Assembly: GCA_021160415.1 (NCBI GenBank)
Contig: JAGHCP010000051.1
Span: 1-5,587, forward strand
Origin: Desulfurococcales archaeon
GTDB taxonomy: Archaea; Thermoproteota; Thermoprotei_A; Sulfolobales; NBVN01
Length of the DNA stretch: 5,587 nt
Direction of reading: 5' to 3'
Positions 1 through 5,042 of the stretch are shown piece after piece (position 1 is the stretch's first letter; each line of letters begins with the position of its first letter). The position numbers and the translations under genes are program-made. Under the pieces are notes generated by a model. The model did no database searches and was not told where the DNA came from. It worked only from the letters and a program-made list of their open reading frames with translations.

Positions 1-987
1 ATTTGGGAGGCACTCACAGTAGTTTTCGAGGTCCTGGTCTTCCCAGGGTTCCTCTTCGTTATTGCGTTGGCTCTGCTTAGCGAGTGGTGGATACGTAAGG
101 TAGTGGCTAGAGCTCAGAATAGGATGGGCCCCTCCTATGTGGGGCCTGCGGGGATCCTGCAGCCCTTCGCAGACTTCATAAAGCTGATGAGCGTTAAGGA
201 GGAGATAAAGCAGAAATACTCAACGCTAACCATAGCTAAGGTATTCACGCTCTTCGGCTTTGGAGCAGTTATAGCGGCTCTGCTGCTACTCCCCATATCG
301 CCGGTGAGGCTCAGCTCTAGTTACGACATAGTGGTGCTTAGCTACCTCTGCTGTGTCTGGGTCCCATTCACCATAGTGGTCATAGGCCTATCAACACCGA
401 ACCCGTTCTCCAACGCGGGGGTCTCAAGGCTCCTATCAATGTACGCGCTCTGTGAACCCGCATACTTCATGTCGATTTTAGTGCCTGCCGCCCTAGTAAC
501 TAAGCTGTTCTCACCAGCGCAACCCTACTCCGTCTTCGCGACGTCGTATCACGCTTGGCAACTCTGGCTGAATCCCTACACAGCTGTACTGATGGCTCTA
601 GCGCTCTTCGGCGTCACCGTGTCCACCCAGGCTAAGGCCATGCTACAACCGTTCAACATACCTGAGGCTGAGCAGGAAATAGTGGCGGGCTTCATGACCG
701 AGCTAAGCGGGCCTATGCTTGGCTTGACGCATCTCCTACACGACATCGACACATCAGTGACGCTCCTCATCACGGTCTACTTACTGCTGGGAGGCCCGTA
801 CCCCTTCCCGCACCTCAGCCTCCCAGGATTCCTAATGGTGGTCACCAAGTACCTGGCCTTGCTAACAGTGTTGTCGGTGATTGAGGCGTCCTACGGGAGG
901 CTGAGGATAGAGCAGGCTCTATCGGTGATAGGGAGGTACTCAATAATACCTTCACTGATAGCATTAGTGGCTACAATGATAATTTAG
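1..987 (+). CDS. NuoH/HyfC/MbhM-like membrane subunit of a probable energy-conserving [NiFe]-hydrogenase (5' end outside window)
   Basis: The reading frame is open from the first base to a TAG stop at 985-987, giving 328 visible residues. A TTG at 67 could be read as a start, but the residues before it (a hydrophobic stretch with VFPGFLFVIALALL) match the first helix of the family, so the true start is almost certainly just upstream of the window. Seen: many hydrophobic segments, a loop with ARAQNRMGP at about residues 36-44, GILQPFADFIKL at 51-62, and PFNIPEAEQEIVAGF from residue 217, which is the hallmark loop of NuoH and HyfC/HycD/MbhM proteins. Known: this subunit links the peripheral redox arm to the ion-pumping membrane arm in complex I and group 4 hydrogenases. 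Inference: the neighbouring HycI protease and hyp genes favour a hydrogenase over a respiratory complex I or F420H2 dehydrogenase. It converges with hycI across a 36-base gap. Confidence 0.88.
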   Translation: MWEALTVVFEVLVFPGFLFVIALALLSEWWIRKVVARAQNRMGPSYVGPAGILQPFADFIKLMSVKEEIKQKYSTLTIAKVFTLFGFGAVIAALLLLPISPVRLSSSYDIVVLSYLCCVWVPFTIVVIGLSTPNPFSNAGVSRLLSMYALCEPAYFMSILVPAALVTKLFSPAQPYSVFATSYHAWQLWLNPYTAVLMALALFGVTVSTQAKAMLQPFNIPEAEQEIVAGFMTELSGPMLGLTHLLHDIDTSVTLLITVYLLLGGPYPFPHLSLPGFLMVVTKYLALLTVLSVIEASYGRLRIEQALSVIGRYSIIPSLIALVATMII

Positions 988-1023
988 CATACCGCCTAAT
1001 CTGATAGGAAAAGGGGACGGAGG

Positions 1024-1530
1024 TCACTGCGTGCACTCCATGTAAGCCTCCTTAATGCCCTCAACAACCTCATCAATTGTTTTCCTGACCTCTTCCGTTA
1101 CCCCCTCACCGAACCTCAGGTCACGTGCAACTATGCCGAGCAAAGTCACGTCCCGCGCCACCCCCCTCAACCTCAGATACCGAACTATCATGGGGACAGG
1201 TATGTTGTGGGTTGTGGCTAGGTAGTTGGAAGATACGTTGTCGAGGGCGGTGATTATGTACTCCCCTCCCTCACCCCCTATGGGGAGTGCGGCGTCAATA
1301 ACTAGGAGTTTCTTAACCCCTCTCCGAATTATGTCCTCCAAGCAGTTCTCCAAGCCGTAAGGACACAATATAAGCTTGCCCTTTAACCCTTCGACGCTTT
1401 CTAAGTTTCTGCAAACTTCCAGCCCAGCAACGTCATCCCTCCTTAACTCCGTCCCGACGCAGGCAATTGCTCCCTCCTCAGAGCATAAGTAAGGCTTAAC
1501 ACTCTCTACAATGTCCCTGAGAGCGTCCAT
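1024..1530 (-). CDS. hycI: Hydrogenase maturation endopeptidase, HycI/HyaD family
   Basis: This 168-residue protein is predicted to cleave the C-terminal tail from the [NiFe]-hydrogenase large subunit after nickel insertion, in the cytoplasm. Seen: GTELRRDDVAG at residues 26-36 matches the family's GNxLxxDDGxG motif, LLVIDA lies at 75-80, and TTHNIP at 106-111 corresponds to TTHNMP of E. coli HycI. The three metal-binding residues known from HycI (Asp16, Asp62, His90) map to Asp33, Asp79 and His108, so the active site looks intact. The motif has Thr in place of the usual Asn. LLGIVARDLRFGEGVTEEV near 130-148 matches the family's C-terminal signature. The start is an ATG with a purine-rich GAGAGGAG ribosome site a few bases upstream. 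The gene follows the MinD-like hypB by 13 bases, so the two are very probably co-transcribed. It is the last gene of the minus-strand block and lies tail to tail with the membrane hydrogenase subunit, its likely client complex. Which subfamily of hydrogenase it serves is inferred from context. Confidence 0.9.
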   Translation of the reverse strand: MDALRDIVESVKPYLCSEEGAIACVGTELRRDDVAGLEVCRNLESVEGLKGKLILCPYGLENCLEDIIRRGVKKLLVIDAALPIGGEGGEYIITALDNVSSNYLATTHNIPVPMIVRYLRLRGVARDVTLLGIVARDLRFGEGVTEEVRKTIDEVVEGIKEAYMECTQ

Positions 1531-1543
1531 GGGTTTCTCCTCT

Positions 1544-2290
1544 CTAAAGCTTCCTCGCTATCCGTGTCACATCCCTGAAGAAGCTGGAGCTCTTGATTCC
1601 CTCAAGGCTCCCAAGCTTCGAGTCTATTTGCGGGTCGAAACCTATGGCTCCGAGGTAACTCACGCTGTGAGCCGTACATAAATCCTTAACCAGGCTTGAG
1701 GCCCCTGAAGCCATGTTCTCGACGACACCTTTAACGGTTAACTCCTCCTTAAGGAGTTTGAGGAGCCGCTCAACGGACTTAATGGCTAGGGGGGAGTTAG
1801 TGGCGACTACCAGTGGCTCGGCAGGCTTGAAGAACGTTATAACGTCGAGGAGCTCGTCGGACATTCCGGGAGGTGTGTCTATGAGGAGGTAGTCCAGCTC
1901 TCCCCAGATAGTTATCGCTAGGATTTCCCGCACGGCATTATCTATCTCCCACCCCCGCAGAGGTGTGGGGTTGTCCTTAGTGTAGTACGCTATTGTCATG
2001 AACTCCACCCCACCCACCTCAGGGGGCTTAACGCCTTTCTCCTCCTCGGGGAGGTCCTTTAGCTTCATGCCGAGCGCGACATGTGCTGAAGGGTTGGTTA
2101 TGTCTAGGTCAAGAAGCCCTACTTTACGGCCTAGGTCACTTAACGCTAACGCAAGCGACACCGACACTAAGGTCTTACCTACCCCTCCCTTGGAGCTCAT
2201 GACTGGCAGTATCCTCTTAACCCCGCCTAACCTCCTCCCTATAACTGAAACCCTGAAATCCTCATCCAACGGAATGTACGCTGAACTCAC
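1544..2290 (-). CDS. hypB: ATPase-type HypB (MinD/Mrp-like), nickel-insertion helper of HypA
   Basis: This 248-residue SIMIBI-class P-loop ATPase has a deviant Walker A, SKGGVGKT at 33-40, with the signature lysine at 34. Asp61 and Asp63 follow in LLDLD, and a Walker B LLIDTPPG occurs at 135-142. The segment FMTIAYYTKDNPTPLRG at 97-113 closely resembles, from memory, the MinD-like HypB of Thermococcus kodakarensis, which binds HypA and raises its nickel affinity in an ATP-dependent cycle. Seen: no CxxC near the C-terminus, unlike Fe-S-carrying Mrp/NBP35 scaffolds (ENMASGASS is there instead), and no histidine-rich or GTPase G-motifs as in classical HypB. The start is GTG at 2290, overlapping the hypA stop as GTGA, with a GGAGGTGG-type ribosome site about 10 bases upstream inside hypA. 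This implies translational coupling and near-equal expression. If it is not a hypB, the fallback is a general Mrp/MinD-family ATPase. The hypA linkage makes the nickel role likely. Confidence 0.88.
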   Translation of the reverse strand: MSSAYIPLDEDFRVSVIGRRLGGVKRILPVMSSKGGVGKTLVSVSLALALSDLGRKVGLLDLDITNPSAHVALGMKLKDLPEEEKGVKPPEVGGVEFMTIAYYTKDNPTPLRGWEIDNAVREILAITIWGELDYLLIDTPPGMSDELLDVITFFKPAEPLVVATNSPLAIKSVERLLKLLKEELTVKGVVENMASGASSLVKDLCTAHSVSYLGAIGFDPQIDSKLGSLEGIKSSSFFRDVTRIARKL

Positions 2291-2679
2291 TCCGCCACCA
2301 CCTCCACTATCTTAACCCCTCTACCCTTAACTACCTCGAAGTCCCGCGACCCGCACTTAGGGCACTTAAGGTATGAATGCACTGCTTCCGGAACGAAATG
2401 TATTAACTCCCTGATCTCCTCATCAAGACTCACCTCCTTCAAAGACCATTCATGGCCGCATCTCCTGCATCTCAGCACAGCCTCCTCCTCAATAAGCTGT
2501 AAGTCATCGATGGACATCCCTTCAGATTTAAGGATCTCCGTTATCGAGAAGCGGAGGATTTCCTCGTCGATTGATTGAAGCTCCCCTAAAGCGACGACGA
2601 GCCTCTTGATCTTTCTGTGGCCCCCAACCGCGTCCTTCACGTACTCAACTATGGCCTCCGCTAATGCCCACTCATGCAA
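2287..2679 (-). CDS. hypA: HypA, nickel metallochaperone for hydrogenase maturation
   Basis: This 130-residue protein is expected to bind Ni(II) and hand it to the hydrogenase large subunit. Seen: the N-terminus MHEWALAEAIVEYV carries the obligatory His2-Glu3 nickel site, and two zinc-binding CxxC pairs occur at Cys71/Cys74 and Cys106/Cys109. The pairs are 31 residues apart, much further than in bacterial HypA, and the insert contains His94 and His101. Known: Thermococcus HypA has a similar insert with a histidine that completes the nickel site in its complex with the ATPase HypB. One of these two histidines may do the same here. The start is a TTG at 2679. It is fixed by the invariant MHE, because no ATG or GTG in frame would keep His2 at position 2. 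The only nearby ATG (2675) is in another frame. The ribosome site is weak (GGGG), consistent with a very short leader behind the TTTAAA box at 2710-2715. The stop overlaps the hypB start by four bases. Confidence 0.95.
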   Translation of the reverse strand: MHEWALAEAIVEYVKDAVGGHRKIKRLVVALGELQSIDEEILRFSITEILKSEGMSIDDLQLIEEEAVLRCRRCGHEWSLKEVSLDEEIRELIHFVPEAVHSYLKCPKCGSRDFEVVKGRGVKIVEVVAE

Positions 2680-2709
2680 GTATGTCCCCGTGAGTTAAGG
2701 TCTGGAGAC

Positions 2710-2715
2710 TTTAAA
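2710..2715 (-). promoter_or_regulatory. TATA-like box for hypA-hypB-hycI
   Basis: TTTAAA, preceded on the coding strand by GCC, lies immediately after the hypC stop codon and 30 bases before the hypA TTG. The nine-base string GCCTTTAAA is repeated before hypC at almost the same distance. With the usual archaeal spacing from TATA centre to start of transcription (about 25 bases), transcription would begin around 2686-2688, a few bases before the start codon. The assignment is from pattern and spacing only. Confidence 0.5.
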
Positions 2716-2718
2716 GGC

Positions 2719-2955
2719 CTACTCCCCAAGAACCTTCAGGTACTCATCCCAGACCTTCAGCGTTTCCTCAACTTCTTCCTCGCCGATTTTAGAGATGGCT
2801 ATCCCTGCATGCACTATGACGTAGTCCCCAGGCTTCACTTCATCTGATAGTGACATAATCACCTCCTTCTTAAGGCCCCCCATCTCAACCTCCCCTAACC
2901 TCAGCTCCCCCTCATTCCATATCCTCAGCACCTTAGCAGGAATCCCTAAACACAT
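2719..2955 (-). CDS. hypC: HypC/HybG-family hydrogenase maturation chaperone
   Basis: This 78-residue protein starts MCLGIPAKV. Cys2 is the essential residue that contacts iron and the large subunit, exposed once the initiator methionine is removed. KPGDYVIVHAGIAISKI at 41-57 contains the conserved His49 region of the family and matches Thermococcus HypC closely. Known: HypC and HypD together hold the iron while CN and CO ligands are built, and HypC then carries the Fe(CN)2CO unit to the apo-large subunit. The length is normal for the family. The ATG is preceded by GGGAGTAAGGG, a plausible ribosome site. The gene lies 32 bases after the kinase-like gene and 39 bases before hypA. Each gap holds a TATA-like box, so hypC may be transcribed as its own unit as well as by read-through. 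hypD, its partner, is transcribed in the opposite direction at the far end of the locus. Confidence 0.96.
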   Translation of the reverse strand: MCLGIPAKVLRIWNEGELRLGEVEMGGLKKEVIMSLSDEVKPGDYVIVHAGIAISKIGEEEVEETLKVWDEYLKVLGE

Positions 2956-2986
2956 CCCTTACTCCCAACCACTTAGAGGCATTGAG

Positions 2987-2992
2987 TTTAAA
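2987..2992 (-). promoter_or_regulatory. TATA-like box for hypC
   Basis: TTTAAA, preceded by GCC on the coding strand, lies 31 bases before the hypC ATG. The TAA stop codon of the upstream kinase-like gene falls inside this box (2990-2988). Transcription would be expected to start near 2963-2965. The support is the shared GCCTTTAAA string and the matched spacing at hypA. There is no experimental evidence. Confidence 0.45.
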
Positions 2993-3920
2993 GGCTGTTT
3001 CCCTTGAAGACGGCTTCCAGCACCTCTATGTGGGAGCCGAAAGCCTCCCTGAAGACCTTCCCGTACTTCGTAGCTAATTCCCTGACTAGATCCGCAATAA
3101 CCAGGTCTAGGGCCGGGTCGGAGAGGTTAGGAGGTGCGGGTTCGTAGTAATCAGTGCCTCTAATTACGGAGGTTGCGAAGTGCCATAGGAGCTTCAGTGC
3201 CTTCCTGCCTTTGACGGGCTTGAAGTTAGCGCCGGTTGAGCTGAATGAGCAGTAAATTATGTTTAGGGATGTAACTCTGTATGCGTCGCCTTCGGCAACT
3301 CCGGTTAGGGGCTTAATCCCGTATCCGTGCTTGGTTCTCGTCGCAGGGCTTAACCTCACCCCGTACTTTTCCTCAATCCGGGGATCGAATACTAAGATGT
3401 TGGTGCCTCCGATGACGTATGCCTCACCACGCCTTACCTCCAGGATGGTGTTTTCAGTGGTTAGGGGGCGGAGCCCCAGCCCTAGGGAAAGTGCTAAGAG
3501 CGTGCTCTTACCTGTGTGTGGGTACCCCATGAAGAGGTGGGTTTCGCCGTTTCTAGGGTTGTGGATCGCCACGGTATCGGTCAGCATGAGGTACCCTTTC
3601 TTCACGTACTGCCTGGAAAGAACTTGAAGTATGAAGAAGTAAGGGGATTCATTCACGTAGGGCTTGGGAGGTGCTGAGCGGATCTCGAAGTGATCCACGT
3701 CACTGAGGTCGTAACTCACCAATTCGAACCCTTCCCCCACCCTTAACCATTTTATGACTGCGTCGCTGCTTTCTGGGGCTATCAAGGGTCGAACTCTGAA
3801 CTTGGGGATGTATCTCCCCGCGAAAGGGTCTTCTAGCCCCCCTGCGACATCCTTCAGTGTTTGAGGGGACTCCACCAGCACACGCGTGTTAAAGGATTCT
3901 ATGAGGAAGGAATTCAACAT
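2988..3920 (-). CDS. Unrecognised P-loop protein resembling HPr kinase/PEPCK-like kinases, in the hyp locus
   Basis: This 310-residue protein belongs to no hydrogenase maturation family known to me. Seen: a Walker A GYPHTGKST at 132-140 follows a strand with AIHNPRNGETHLF (118-130). This is the arrangement of the HPr kinase C-terminal domain, where a His-Gly segment precedes the P-loop. After the P-loop comes a leucine-rich helix, then GLRPLTTENTILEV (149-162), which lies where HPr kinase has its paired acidic residues (…ADD…). Here that position reads Glu156-Asn157. Basic and glycine-rich loops follow (ATRTKHGYG, about 193-201). The N-terminal ~105 residues are unassigned, and there is only one cysteine. 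No signal peptide or membrane span is apparent. The ATG is 7 bases after the hypE stop with GAGGG just upstream, so it is co-transcribed with hypE. Inference: an ATP-using enzyme or regulator tied to hydrogenase maturation. No HPr or other phosphotransferase gene is nearby, so an HPr substrate is unlikely. Alternatives are a small-molecule kinase or an ATPase without kinase activity. Confidence 0.75.
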   Translation of the reverse strand: MLNSFLIESFNTRVLVESPQTLKDVAGGLEDPFAGRYIPKFRVRPLIAPESSDAVIKWLRVGEGFELVSYDLSDVDHFEIRSAPPKPYVNESPYFFILQVLSRQYVKKGYLMLTDTVAIHNPRNGETHLFMGYPHTGKSTLLALSLGLGLRPLTTENTILEVRRGEAYVIGGTNILVFDPRIEEKYGVRLSPATRTKHGYGIKPLTGVAEGDAYRVTSLNIIYCSFSSTGANFKPVKGRKALKLLWHFATSVIRGTDYYEPAPPNLSDPALDLVIADLVRELATKYGKVFREAFGSHIEVLEAVFKGNSL

Positions 3921-3927
3921 GGAACCC

Positions 3928-4965
3928 TCAACATATTCTAGGTAGGTTCACAGACTTAGGTTCGATTAAGGTCATGCCCCCAACCTCAGTGACCGCGACC
4001 ACCCTTCCTGAGAGGACAGGGGTGGGGGGCTGAGTAACTTCCCCAACGATTGTGGCTTGGGTCTCCCCCATCTTCCTTAGCTCGGAGACCACTTCATCAG
4101 CAACGTCAGGCCTTACCGCCAGAACCGCCACGCCTTCGCAAGCAAGTGATAGGGGGTCCACACCCATCGCATCAAGGAAATCAGCGACTTCCCTCCGGAT
4201 CGGTATGTCCCCCCGCCATACCTTTATCATGAGTTTCGTCTGCGATGCCCACTCACTTAAGGTTGCTGCTAACCCACCCCTTGTGGGGTCTCTCGCTGCG
4301 TGTATCCACGTGCCGTACTTCCTAATGACTGGGAGAACAGAGCTCTTCAAGGACTTCGTGTCGCTACGTAGCCCCTCAACCTTTTCTATTAGGCCTATCT
4401 GTGACGCCAGAATAGTTGCCCCGTGCTCCGCTATCGGAGCAGTCACGATGACCTTGTCACCAGGCCTCAACTCATTATCGATTATGGGTCTTTCCGCGTA
4501 ACCCAGCCCCACACCTGAAATCACGATTTTATCAACGGAGCCTTTAGGCATGACTTTGAAGTCACCCCCTATCAAAGCTACTTCATCGCTCTCCAATGCC
4601 TTCACGAGGGAGTTAAGAATGTCGGAAAGCTCGTCGTAGTCCATACCTTCCTCAACAATAACGGTATCCATAAAAGCGAAGGGATCGCCCCCCATCATCA
4701 CGACATCATTTATGACTCCGTGGGCGGCTAAGGACCCGATGTCGCCCCCTGGAAATCTTATCGGCTTAACCGTGAAGGAATCTGAGGCTATGATCAGGTA
4801 CTTCCCCCCGACGGGGATTACCGCCCCGTCATCCATCACGTCAATTCCGAACCCCTCGCCAACCTTCCGTAGGTCTTCCCGCACCTTACTAACGATTAGT
4901 GAATGAATAGCTTCCCACGTCTCCTTACCTCCCGCACCTTCCGCGAGCGTGACCCTCCTCCCCAA
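3928..4965 (-). CDS. hypE: HypE, carbamoyl dehydratase making the cyanide ligand
   Basis: HypE accepts a carbamoyl group from HypF on its C-terminal cysteine and dehydrates it with ATP to a thiocyanate, the source of the CN ligands on iron. Seen, numbered from TTG 4965 (345 residues): EGAGG at 9-13, DDG at 45-47, FPGGDIG near 71-77, NDVVMMGGDP at 86-95, GGDFKV at 133-138 and DPTRGGLA at 226-233. The protein ends in PRIC, with the catalytic cysteine as the last residue. The fold is that of PurM/ThiL/SelD-type ATP-binding proteins. The frame stays open up to a GTG at 5022 (364 residues). That extension is leucine-rich, has no counterpart in the family and covers the probable promoter. The TTG at 4965 gives MGRRVTLAEGAGG, the same spacing from Met to the glycine motif as I recall for Thermococcus HypE. 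GTG 4974 and TTG 4977 are alternatives. It diverges from hypD, and its stop is 7 bases before the kinase-like gene. Confidence 0.94.
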   Translation of the reverse strand: MGRRVTLAEGAGGKETWEAIHSLIVSKVREDLRKVGEGFGIDVMDDGAVIPVGGKYLIIASDSFTVKPIRFPGGDIGSLAAHGVINDVVMMGGDPFAFMDTVIVEEGMDYDELSDILNSLVKALESDEVALIGGDFKVMPKGSVDKIVISGVGLGYAERPIIDNELRPGDKVIVTAPIAEHGATILASQIGLIEKVEGLRSDTKSLKSSVLPVIRKYGTWIHAARDPTRGGLAATLSEWASQTKLMIKVWRGDIPIRREVADFLDAMGVDPLSLACEGVAVLAVRPDVADEVVSELRKMGETQATIVGEVTQPPTPVLSGRVVAVTEVGGMTLIEPKSVNLPRIC

Positions 4966-4996
4966 TAACAGCACCAATGACTTGAGTGTCAGCCGC

Positions 4997-5009
4997 AATA
5001 AACTATTTA
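4997..5009. promoter_or_regulatory. A/T-rich TATA-like element shared by divergent hypE and hypD
   Basis: AATAAACTATTTA has 12 of 13 bases A or T in otherwise GC-rich surroundings. It sits between hypD (ATG 5043, 33 bases away on the plus strand) and the preferred hypE start (TTG 4965, 31 bases away on the minus strand). TATA-like strings can be read on both strands (AATAAA and TATTTA on plus, TAAATA and TTTATT on minus). These distances match those of the hypA and hypC boxes, so one element probably positions transcription in both directions. This reading requires the shorter HypE start, because the longest frame would run through the element. Confidence 0.5.
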
Positions 5010-5042
5010 CCTGGAACCGCACCTTCTGGTTCGGGCCACGTC

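Noticed and set aside
67..987. TTG at 67 as the start of the membrane subunit
   Set aside because: The frame is open to base 1 and the residues before 67 fit the first transmembrane helix of the NuoH family, so the gene is cut by the window edge.
988..1023. Possible terminator between the two convergent genes
   Set aside because: The minus-strand transcript would contain only one short run of four U (CCCCUUUUCC). No convincing hairpin or long U tract is seen on either strand, so termination here is plausible from gene order but not supported by the sequence.
1544..2290. Fe-S cluster carrier of the Mrp/NBP35 type
   Set aside because: The C-terminal CxxC needed for cluster binding is absent, and the gene is translationally coupled to hypA, which favours the HypB role.
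1998..2315. A 105-codon open frame on the plus strand over hypB, and similar frames at 576-773, 3259-3627, 4050-4501 and 4712-4906
   Set aside because: Each is antisense to a gene with clear family motifs and shows no recognisable domain. Open antisense frames are common at this base composition.
4966..5022. A hydrophobic N-terminal anchor or signal peptide on HypE
   Set aside because: The leucine-rich stretch exists only in the over-extended frame. HypE is a soluble cytoplasmic protein, and the homology-supported start removes the stretch.
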